From assembly GCA_964538455.1 (NCBI GenBank), contig CAZIDZ010000004.1, positions 82,724-146,723 on the forward strand: 64,000 bases of DNA, written 5' to 3'. The notes beneath the pieces are model-generated. The model saw nothing but the letters and a program-made list of their open reading frames with translations, did no database searches and was not told the origin of the DNA. This document shows, in pieces, positions 57,329 to 64,000 of this stretch. Positions within the stretch are counted from its first letter, which is position 1. Every line of letters begins with the position of its first letter. The stretch comes from JAZDLX01 sp964538455. Lineage in GTDB: Bacteria > Electryoneota > Electryoneia > Electryoneales > Electryoneaceae. Both the position numbers and the translations under genes were made by a program.

Positions 57329-58807
57329 ATGGCCAACGAAGGAACCAGCAGCCAGGTCCGTTTGATCAAGAATTACATCAACGGCAAGTTTGTCGAATCC
57401 TCCTCTTCCACACTCCTCGATGTCCTGAATCCGTCCACTGGGGAGCGCATCGCACAAGTGCCCCTGTCCACCGGCGATGAACTCAACGCTGCGGTTGCCG
57501 CGGCCAAAGCCGCCTTTCCCCAATGGCGCAAGACTCCCCCACTTGAGCGGTCCCGCTACTTTTTCCGTCTGAAAACCATCTTCGAGGAGCGTTTCGAGGA
57601 CGCGGCGCGGGTGCTCACGACGGAAAACGGCAAGACCCTCGCCGAATCGCGCGGTTCGGTCCGCCGTGCCATCGAGAACGTGGAGGTCGCGGCCGGGATC
57701 CCCAGCCTGATGCAGGGTGAATCCCTCGAGGATGTCTCCTCCGGAATCGACACCGTCACCTTCCGCAGGGCCGTCGGCGTCTTCTCCGCGATCACGCCGT
57801 TCAATTTCCCGTTCATGGTCCCGCTCTGGTTCCTCCCCTACGCGATCGCCTGCGGGAATACGTTCGTGCTCAAGCCGTCCGAGCAGGTGCCCATGTCCGC
57901 CGCGTTTATTTTCGAGATCCTCGATGATCTCGGCCTCCCCCCGGGAGTGGTCAACCTCGTCAACGGGGCCAAGGATATGGTCGACGGCATCTGTTCGCAC
58001 CCCGACATCGCAGGGGTCTCCTTCGTCGGTTCCTCGCCGGTGGCCCAGCACGTCTACCGTCTCGCCGGGGAGCACGGCAAACGCGTTCAGGCGCTCGGCG
58101 GGGCGAAAAACTTCTTCGTCATCACGGCGGACTGCGATATCGATTTCGCGGTGGAGAACATCCTCGCCTCCGGGTTCGGCTGCGCCGGGGAACGCTGCCT
58201 CGCGACCAGCGTCCTGCTGATCGAGGAGGGAATCTACGACCAGTTGCGGAAGAAGCTGGTCGAGGGCGCGAAAAAGATCACCATCGGCAACGCCCTCGAT
58301 GAGAAGAATGTCATCGGGTCGGTCGTTTCGGCAAAACACAAGCAGCGGGTCCTCTCGTACATCGAGAAAGGCATCGAGGAAAAGGCCGAGCTGATTCTCG
58401 ACGGCCGCAACGTTCAGGTCAAAGATTGTCCGAACGGCTTCTACGTCGGCCCGACGATTTTCGACAAGGTCACCCCGGAGATGACCATCGCCCGCGAGGA
58501 GATCTTCGGTCCCGTGCTCTCGATGATCCGGGTCAAGGATCTCGACGAAGCGCTCGGCATCATCGACCGCCACCCGCTGGCGAATACCACATCCATCTTC
58601 ACCAAGTCCGGAAAACTCGCCCGGGAATTCGAGTACAACGTGGACGCCAGCATGATCGGAATCAACATCGGCGTCCCCGCCCCGATGTCCTTCTTCAGTT
58701 TCGGTGGGGCGAAAAAATCGTTCTTCGGCGACCGCAAGGCTCACGGCCGCGAATCGATCGATTTCTACACCGACAGGAAAGTGATCATCTCGCGCTGGAG
58801 GCAATAA
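57329..58807 (+). CDS. mmsA: CoA-acylating methylmalonate/malonate-semialdehyde dehydrogenase
   Basis: 492 residues of the aldehyde dehydrogenase superfamily, CoA-dependent MMSDH branch. Segments are GVFSAITPFNFPFMVPLWFLPYAIACGNTFVLKPSEQVP, GGAKNFFVI, catalytic C290 in FGCAGERCLATS, EEIFGPVLS and PAPMSFFSFGGAKKSFFGD. It converts malonate semialdehyde from beta-alanine, or methylmalonate semialdehyde, to acetyl- or propionyl-CoA with CO2 and NADH. Here it is followed by beta-ureidopropionase, an aminotransferase and preTA, so it ends the reductive uracil/thymine pathway. The ATG at 57329 has GGGGG 8 nt upstream. Confidence 0.93.
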   Translation: MANEGTSSQVRLIKNYINGKFVESSSSTLLDVLNPSTGERIAQVPLSTGDELNAAVAAAKAAFPQWRKTPPLERSRYFFRLKTIFEERFEDAARVLTTENGKTLAESRGSVRRAIENVEVAAGIPSLMQGESLEDVSSGIDTVTFRRAVGVFSAITPFNFPFMVPLWFLPYAIACGNTFVLKPSEQVPMSAAFIFEILDDLGLPPGVVNLVNGAKDMVDGICSHPDIAGVSFVGSSPVAQHVYRLAGEHGKRVQALGGAKNFFVITADCDIDFAVENILASGFGCAGERCLATSVLLIEEGIYDQLRKKLVEGAKKITIGNALDEKNVIGSVVSAKHKQRVLSYIEKGIEEKAELILDGRNVQVKDCPNGFYVGPTIFDKVTPEMTIAREEIFGPVLSMIRVKDLDEALGIIDRHPLANTTSIFTKSGKLAREFEYNVDASMIGINIGVPAPMSFFSFGGAKKSFFGDRKAHGRESIDFYTDRKVIISRWRQ

Positions 58808-58907
58808 GAGCGTTGCCTCAGGCGCCTTGCACGGGTTGGGATCGAGCTGAACGACCCAGTGTTTTCAACGTTGCACCGTGCTGCAGCATAGCATAAAGGG
58901 CTGAGCG

Positions 58908-59774
58908 ATGCCAAGAAAAATCAAGTGCGGCCTCATTCAGTGTTCGAATCCGATCAACGACGAGAACGCTCCGCTGAAAGACATCACCTCCGCAATGTTT
59001 AAAAAGCACCTCCCCTTCATCGACAAGGCTGGAAAAGAGGGCGTTCAGATCCTCTGCCTGCAGGAGCTCTTCAACGGACCTTACTTCTGCCCAAGCCAGG
59101 ATGCGCACTGGCAGGATCTCACCGAACCCGTTCCCGGTCCGACTGTCGAGGCGCTGATGCCCTATGCGAAGAAGTACCAGATGGTGATGGTCGTTCCCGT
59201 CTATGAGCGCGAGCAGCCCGGGGAATACTACAACACCGCCGCAGTGCTCGATGCGGACGGCACCTACCTCGGCAAGTACCGCAAGACCCACATCCCTCAC
59301 ACCAGCGGATTCTGGGAGAAATTCTTCTTCCGCCCGGGCAACCTCGGCTACCCGGTATTCCAGACGCGGTACGCGAAAGTCGGCGTCTACATCTGCTACG
59401 ACCGCCATTTCCCCGAGGGCGCGCGCGCGTTGGGCCTGAACGGCGCGGAAATCGTTTTCAATCCCTCCGCGACCGTCAAGGGGCTTTCCCAGTATCTCTG
59501 GAAACTCGAACAGCCTGCTCACGCCGTCGCGAATGGCTACTTCATGGGCTGCATCAACCGGGTCGGCGTCGAACCGCCCTGGAACATCGGCGAATTCTAC
59601 GGCTCGAGTTACTTCGTCGACCCTCGGGGCAATTTCCTCGCGGAGGGTTCGGAAAACTCCGATGAGCTGATTACCGCTGAGCTCGACCTCGACATGATCG
59701 AAGAGGTCAGGAGGGTGTGGCAATTCTTCAGGGACAGGAGACCCGAAGCGTACGACAGGCTCGTTCAGCTCTGA
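58908..59774 (+). CDS. beta-ureidopropionase-type carbon-nitrogen hydrolase
   Basis: 288-residue nitrilase-superfamily enzyme with catalytic E53 (LQELFNGPYF), K126 (KYRKTHIPH) and C163 (YICYDRHFPE). Close families are N-carbamoyl-beta-alanine amidohydrolase (PydC/UPB1) and N-carbamoylputrescine amidase. The flanking mmsA, aminotransferase and preTA genes favour N-carbamoyl-beta-alanine as substrate, releasing beta-alanine, CO2 and ammonia. AAAGGG precedes the ATG at 58908. The 100-nt gap from mmsA has no visible gene. Confidence 0.9.
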   Translation: MPRKIKCGLIQCSNPINDENAPLKDITSAMFKKHLPFIDKAGKEGVQILCLQELFNGPYFCPSQDAHWQDLTEPVPGPTVEALMPYAKKYQMVMVVPVYEREQPGEYYNTAAVLDADGTYLGKYRKTHIPHTSGFWEKFFFRPGNLGYPVFQTRYAKVGVYICYDRHFPEGARALGLNGAEIVFNPSATVKGLSQYLWKLEQPAHAVANGYFMGCINRVGVEPPWNIGEFYGSSYFVDPRGNFLAEGSENSDELITAELDLDMIEEVRRVWQFFRDRRPEAYDRLVQL

Positions 59775-59830
59775 CGGTTTTTCGATGAGCGGACAGGTCG
59801 CAGGGTAGTGCACGATAGAAGGGGGTAAGG

Positions 59831-61165
59831 ATGGGCGCCAACAGGAGTTCCGCTGAAATCAAGAAGGAGCACGATCAGTACCTCTTCCCTTCTGTCATCA
59901 ACTACTACAAGGAACCGATCGCGCTCGAATCCGGCAAAGGCTGTTATGTCACCGATGCGGACGGCAACGAGTATCTCGATTTCTTCGGCGGCATTCTCAC
60001 CGTGTCCATCGGACACGCGGACGATCGGGTCAACAAGGCGGTCATCGCACAGATGAACCGAATCGGACACATCTCGACTCTTTACCCCAACATTCAGATG
60101 GTCGAGTTGGCGAAACGGCTGGCTCGCATCACGCCCGGAAAACTCCAGAAATGCTTTTTCACCACCTCGGGCACCGAAGCCGATGAGACCGCTGTGATGA
60201 TCGCCCAGGCGTTCACCGGCTCCTCCGAGGTGATCGCCCTGCGTCACGGCTATTCGGGAAGGTCGCTGCTCGCCCAATCGCTGACCGCGCACGCCGCCTG
60301 GCGGGGTACACAGACCCAGGTGGCGGCGGTCAAACACGCGATCAATCCCTACTGCTACCGTTGCCCGCTCGGCCTCAAGTATCCGGACTGCGAGATCAAG
60401 TGCGCCTTGGACATCGAAGAGCTGATCCAGACCACCACCTATGGCAACGTCGCGGCGTTCCTCGCCGAACCGATCCAGGGCGTCGGCGGTTTCATCGTTC
60501 CGCCCAAGGAATACTTCAAGATCGCCGTCGAGATCATTCGCAAGTACGGCGGCATCTTCATCTGCGACGAGGTACAGACCGGCTTCGGCCGCACCGGTAC
60601 GAAGATGTTCGGCATCGAGCATTTCGGCGTCGATCCGGAAATCATGACGATGGCCAAGGGCATTGCGAACGGGTTGCCGCTCGGTGCGACGATCGCCACG
60701 GGCGAAGTCGCCGACGCGTTCAAGAAGCTGACCATTTCAACGTTCGGCGGTAATCCGATTTCCTGCGCCGCCGCGAATGCAACCCTCGAGATCATCGAAA
60801 AGGACGATCTTCCCCGGCATTCCGAAGCAACCGGGAAACGACTTCGTAAGGGTCTCCAGGAACTTGCGGAGAAACACCCGAAGCTCATCGGTGATGTCCG
60901 GGGGATGGGCCTGATGCAGGCGATCGAACTGGTCGTGGATGAGCAGGCCGGCGACAGAACCCCAAATCCGGCCGCGACCGTCGCCCTCTTCGAGGAGACG
61001 AAAAAGCGGGGGCTGCTGATCGGCAAAGGCGGGCTGCACGGGAACGTTATCCGCATCTCGCCGCCGATGACGGTCTCGGAAACGCAGGTGAAGGATGCGA
61101 TCGGTATCCTCGATGAATCCTTCGCGGCGTTGGAAACCAAAGAGGTGCAGAAAACGCTGGCTTGA
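59831..61165 (+). CDS. class III aminotransferase, probably beta-alanine/alanine:glyoxylate (AGXT2-like)
   Basis: 444 residues, PLP fold type I. It shows GCYVTDADGNEYLDFFGGI, FFTTSGTEADETAVMIAQ, RHGYSGRS, the PLP aspartate D246 in CDEVQTGFGRTG, lysine K276 in TMAKGIANGLPLG, and STFGGNPISCAAA. A cysteine-rich loop INPYCYRCPLGLKYPDC is typical of AGXT2/PydD-like enzymes. It would convert beta-alanine to malonate semialdehyde, used by MmsA. It lies between beta-ureidopropionase and preT with short gaps (56 and 50 nt). Confidence 0.88.
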   Translation: MGANRSSAEIKKEHDQYLFPSVINYYKEPIALESGKGCYVTDADGNEYLDFFGGILTVSIGHADDRVNKAVIAQMNRIGHISTLYPNIQMVELAKRLARITPGKLQKCFFTTSGTEADETAVMIAQAFTGSSEVIALRHGYSGRSLLAQSLTAHAAWRGTQTQVAAVKHAINPYCYRCPLGLKYPDCEIKCALDIEELIQTTTYGNVAAFLAEPIQGVGGFIVPPKEYFKIAVEIIRKYGGIFICDEVQTGFGRTGTKMFGIEHFGVDPEIMTMAKGIANGLPLGATIATGEVADAFKKLTISTFGGNPISCAAANATLEIIEKDDLPRHSEATGKRLRKGLQELAEKHPKLIGDVRGMGLMQAIELVVDEQAGDRTPNPAATVALFEETKKRGLLIGKGGLHGNVIRISPPMTVSETQVKDAIGILDESFAALETKEVQKTLA

Positions 61166-61215
61166 TACCATTCCTCTTCGTTCCGAGTGAGAGTTGTTCT
61201 GAAGGGTAGGTGACC

Positions 61216-62568
61216 ATGAACAATCCTGCAGCCAAACTCTCGTCCGAGTTGTACGAGGCAAATTTCGCGGCGCTGAAACAACCTCTCTCGACCTCTGCCG
61301 CGCTCGCCGAAGCCGCCCGCTGCCTCTTCTGCTTCGACGCTCCCTGCACGAAAATGTGCCCCGCACACGTGGACGTTCCGAAATTCATCCACAAGATTAC
61401 GACCCGCAACTTCCTCGGTTCGGCCCGGACGGTGCTCGAGCAAAACATCCTCGGCGAGTCCTGCGCGAAAGTCTGCCCCGTGGATTCCCTCTGTGAGGGC
61501 GCCTGCGTGTTGCCCGACAAGGGGCAGCCCGCAATTCAAATCGGCAGCCTGCAGCTTTTCGCCACTCAATGGCTGCGTCACAGCGGCAGAACGGTTTTCG
61601 ACCGGGCCGCTCCAAAGAAGAAATCCGTTGGCCTCGTCGGGGCGGGTCCCGCGAGCCTCGCCTGCGCCGCTTACCTCGCCGTCAGAGGTTACGAAACCAC
61701 GATCTACGACGCGGACAAGATCCCGGGCGGACTCAACTCCACCGCCATCGCCGATTACAAGCTTCGCACACAGGACGCCCTCGAAGAAATCAGGATGATC
61801 GAGAATATGGGCGTGGCGATCAAACCGGAAATGAGGATCGGAACCGACCTGACCGTCGATCAGCTGCTCAAGCAGCACGATGCCGTCTTCATCGGCACCG
61901 GGCTCGGCCTGAACCAGAACCTCGATGTCCCCGGAGTCGAACTCGACAGCGTGATCGAGGCGCTGGACTTCATCAGGCGGGTTAAAACGCTGCCCTTCGA
62001 TCAAGTTGACGTTGGTCGAAACGTCGTCGTGATCGGCGGCGGGAACACCGCGATCGACGCCGCCTGCGCTGCAAAACTCCTGGGTGCGGAATCCGTTACC
62101 GTCGTCTACCGGCGCTCCAAGGTGGAAATGCCCGCCTACGATCACGAATACCGGCATGCGGTGAGCAAAGGCGTCGCCTTCCACTTCCTCGCCACTCCCG
62201 TGAGCATCGAGGGCGACAAAGCCGTCACCTCGATCACCTGCAGCCGCATGAAACTCGGCGAGCCGGACGAGTCGGGCCGGCGGCGTCCGATCGCGATCAA
62301 GGGCTCCGAGTTCTCGATCCCGGCGGATATGGTCCTGATCGCCCTCGGGCAGAAAGCGGACCAGGGATTTCTCACCATGCTGCCGGGCACGGAGATGCAA
62401 AACGGTCTGCTCGTCGCAAATCCAACAACCGGGCAGACCGGCAACCCGCGCATCTTTGCCGGTGGCGATCTGGTGCATGGCGCGAAGGAAGTGGTTGATG
62501 CCGTTCACTCCGGCAAAGTCGCGGCGGACGGCATCGATGCGTTTCTCTCAGGCAGGGAGGACAACTGA
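61216..62568 (+). CDS. preT: dihydropyrimidine dehydrogenase, NAD(P)H-flavin subunit
   Basis: 450 residues. The N-terminal iron-sulfur region has C36, C39, C44, C48 and C83, C87, C93, C97. It is followed by FAD and NAD(P) domains (VGLVGAGPASLACAAYLA, VVIGGGNTAIDAA, YRRSKVEMPAYDHEY, IFAGGDLVHGAKEVVDAV). It takes electrons from NAD(P)H and passes them to PreA for reducing uracil and thymine. The order of domains matches the N-terminal half of mammalian DPD. The ATG at 61216 is better than GTG 61210. It overlaps preA by 1 nt (TGATG). Confidence 0.93.
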   Translation: MNNPAAKLSSELYEANFAALKQPLSTSAALAEAARCLFCFDAPCTKMCPAHVDVPKFIHKITTRNFLGSARTVLEQNILGESCAKVCPVDSLCEGACVLPDKGQPAIQIGSLQLFATQWLRHSGRTVFDRAAPKKKSVGLVGAGPASLACAAYLAVRGYETTIYDADKIPGGLNSTAIADYKLRTQDALEEIRMIENMGVAIKPEMRIGTDLTVDQLLKQHDAVFIGTGLGLNQNLDVPGVELDSVIEALDFIRRVKTLPFDQVDVGRNVVVIGGGNTAIDAACAAKLLGAESVTVVYRRSKVEMPAYDHEYRHAVSKGVAFHFLATPVSIEGDKAVTSITCSRMKLGEPDESGRRRPIAIKGSEFSIPADMVLIALGQKADQGFLTMLPGTEMQNGLLVANPTTGQTGNPRIFAGGDLVHGAKEVVDAVHSGKVAADGIDAFLSGREDN

Positions 62569-63887
62569 TGGCCGACCTGAACATAAACTTCTGCGGGATC
62601 AAATCCCCCAATCCCTTCTGGCTCGCCTCCGCTCCTCCGACCAATTCCGCCTACCAGGTCAACCGGGCGTTCGAAGCGGGCTGGGGCGGCGCGGTCTGGA
62701 AAACCATCGGCGATCCGGTGATGAACACGGTCAACCGCTATGGCGGCCTCGACGCGACAAACCGGAAGCTGATCGGTCTCAACAACATCGAACTGATCAG
62801 CGACCGCGATATCGAGATCAACCTCAGGGAGATGGCGGAGATCAAACGGAGCTGGCCGGACAGGGCGGTGATCGCCTCGCTGATGGTTGAGTCCAAGCCG
62901 GAGGCCTGGCATGACATCGTGCGCCGCGTCGAAGACGCCGGCTGCGATGGTGTCGAGCTGAATTTCGGCTGCCCTCACGGAATGAGCGAACGCGGTATGG
63001 GTTCCGCCGTCGGCCAGGTGCCGGAATACTGCCAGTCGATCACCGAGTGGGTCAAACAGGTCAGCACCGTCCCTGTGATTGTGAAACTCACTCCCAACGT
63101 GCACGACATCGTTCCACCCGGACGGGCCGCGGTCGCGGGCGGCGCCGATGCCCTGTCCCTGATCAACACCATCAACAGCATCATCGGCGTTGACCTTGAC
63201 ACCTTCGAGACCATCCCCTCCGTCCGGGGAAAAGGCACCCACGGCGGTTTCGCCGGACCGGCCGTAAAACCGATCGCTCTGCACATGGTCTCCGCGCTCG
63301 GCTGCGACAGCGAGATCAATGTTCCGCTCTCCGGCATCGGCGGAATCGAAAACTGGCGCGACGCCGCGGAGTTCATGCTGCTCGGGTGTACCAGCGTCCA
63401 GGTCTGCACCGCGGTGATGCATTACGGCTTCCGCATCGTCGAGGACATGATCGACGGCCTCAGCAATTGGCTCGATGAAAAAGGCTTCAAGTCGGTTACC
63501 GAAATCATCGGGAAAAGCCTCGAACGATTGACCAAATTCGAAGAGCTGGACCTGCTCTACCGGGCCGTCTCGCGCATCGACAAGGACAAATGCATCTCCT
63601 GCAACCTCTGCTACATCGCCTGCCAGGACGCCTCCCATCAGTGCATCGAGCTCAAGCCCTGGAACGGATCGACGAAGCCGGAGGTCGATGAGGCGGCGTG
63701 TGTCGGGTGCAGGCTTTGCGCCATGGTCTGCCCCGTGGACGATTGCATTCATATGGTCGAGGTCGATGGAGCGGAGACGATTTCCTGGAAGCAGTTGACG
63801 GGCAAAATGCCGCAGCCGTTAAGCTGGGAGCAGCTTCGCACGTTCCAGAAGGAGCACGGTATCGAAGTAGAACGACATAAAGCCTGA
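62568..63887 (+). CDS. preA: dihydropyrimidine dehydrogenase, catalytic subunit
   Basis: 439 residues. The FMN TIM barrel of the dihydroorotate dehydrogenase class has catalytic C135 in NFGCPHGMSERGMG. TPNVHDIVPPGRAAVAGGADALSLINT and SGIGGIENWRDAAEFMLLGC bind substrate and FMN. The C-terminal about 90 residues are a two-[4Fe-4S] ferredoxin (CISCNLCYIAC, CVGCRLCAMVCPVDDC). With PreT it reduces uracil to dihydrouracil. The dihydropyrimidinase expected between this and beta-ureidopropionase is not in the window and may follow the right edge. Confidence 0.95.
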   Translation: MADLNINFCGIKSPNPFWLASAPPTNSAYQVNRAFEAGWGGAVWKTIGDPVMNTVNRYGGLDATNRKLIGLNNIELISDRDIEINLREMAEIKRSWPDRAVIASLMVESKPEAWHDIVRRVEDAGCDGVELNFGCPHGMSERGMGSAVGQVPEYCQSITEWVKQVSTVPVIVKLTPNVHDIVPPGRAAVAGGADALSLINTINSIIGVDLDTFETIPSVRGKGTHGGFAGPAVKPIALHMVSALGCDSEINVPLSGIGGIENWRDAAEFMLLGCTSVQVCTAVMHYGFRIVEDMIDGLSNWLDEKGFKSVTEIIGKSLERLTKFEELDLLYRAVSRIDKDKCISCNLCYIACQDASHQCIELKPWNGSTKPEVDEAACVGCRLCAMVCPVDDCIHMVEVDGAETISWKQLTGKMPQPLSWEQLRTFQKEHGIEVERHKA

Positions 63888-63970
63888 CGCATGATGAGAA
63901 GAGTGGGCGTAACAATAGAGTCAATTGAGTGTCGGTCAACAGTGGGGACGATACCGCTCGCACCATTGTC

Positions 63971-63993
63971 ATTGCCCGGCTTGACCGGGCAAT
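63971..63993. repeat. 9-bp palindrome near the right edge
   Basis: ATTGCCCGG (63971-63979) and CCGGGCAAT (63985-63993) flank a 5-nt loop, 84 nt after preA. The sequence resembles widespread palindromic units and could also be a terminator stem, but no T-tract is visible before the window ends. Confidence 0.5.
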
Positions 63994-64000
63994 CCAGCTA

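Noticed and set aside
60439..62508. A 689-codon minus-strand frame opposite the aminotransferase and preT
   Set aside because: It spans two unrelated genes with strong conserved motifs on the plus strand. A real gene would not run through both and the gap between them.
1..64000. tRNA, rRNA, CRISPR array, prophage or insertion sequence
   Set aside because: Reading both strands gave no cloverleaf, direct-repeat array, integrase or transposase. The only mobile-looking element is the inverted repeat at 47821-47919.

Overview
This is a G+C-rich bacterial window. The gene content suggests a Gram-negative member of the FCB superphylum, more likely an uncultivated lineage of the KSB1/Zixibacteria/Eisenbacteria type than a classical Bacteroidetes. 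The reasons are a TonB-dependent receptor with a carboxypeptidase-like N-terminal domain, a PorV/PorQ-family outer-membrane protein, exported proteins ending in type IX (Por) sorting-like domains, and selenium-associated molybdenum hydroxylases. The taxonomic placement is inference. I found no tRNA, rRNA, CRISPR array, insertion sequence or phage gene.

Layout. (1) 1-811, minus strand: the 5' part of an isoleucyl-tRNA synthetase gene whose HIGH signature reads GVHH. (2) 1101-16243, plus strand: a promoter, a short leader peptide containing Trp-Trp-Trp-Tyr-Tyr, an antiterminator/terminator pair, and a 14-gene aromatic amino acid supraoperon (aroF-trpE-trpG-trpD-trpCF-trpB-trpA-aroB-aroDE-aroA-aroK-aroC-tyrA-aminotransferase) in which every junction overlaps. 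It covers DAHP to chorismate and then tryptophan and tyrosine. (3) 16324-30598, minus strand: envelope and secretion genes, namely an NHL-type lipoprotein, a PorV-like protein, a TonB receptor, a second lipoprotein, two large exported proteins and an exported EEP-family nuclease/phosphatase, with a strongly folded intergenic element at 29087-29222. (4) 30827-31030, minus strand: a cold-shock protein gene. (5) 31292-52795, minus strand: a 17-gene purine-catabolism locus of the E. coli yge/ygf/xdh/ssnA type. It holds XdhC, YqeB, MocA and YqeC maturation factors, a three-subunit Mo hydroxylase, an 8-oxoguanine-deaminase-like enzyme, YgfK, a second Mo hydroxylase whose subunits are dispersed, two fold-type-II PLP enzymes, YgeW, YgeY and SsnA. 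A perfect 31-bp inverted repeat lies between ygeY and ygeW. (6) 52796-53240: a divergent promoter region with a second folded element. (7) 53241-57159, plus strand: a Tat-exported PaoABC-like Mo oxidoreductase. (8) 57329-63887, plus strand: reductive pyrimidine catabolism (malonate-semialdehyde dehydrogenase, beta-ureidopropionase, class III aminotransferase, PreT, PreA).

How the parts fit. The supraoperon appears to be controlled by ribosome-mediated attenuation that reads both Trp and Tyr codons, and it makes both amino acids. The right half brings purine-ring and pyrimidine-ring breakdown together. Purines would pass through Mo hydroxylases, amidohydrolases and YgfK to ureido-amino acids handled by YgeW/YgeY and a PLP lyase. 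Pyrimidines would pass through PreTA, beta-ureidopropionase, transamination and MmsA to acetyl-CoA. No canonical YgeX, hydantoinase/dihydropyrimidinase or carbamate kinase is present in the window. The exported EEP enzyme and OB-fold protein next door make nucleic-acid scavenging feeding these pathways a testable idea, but only an inference.
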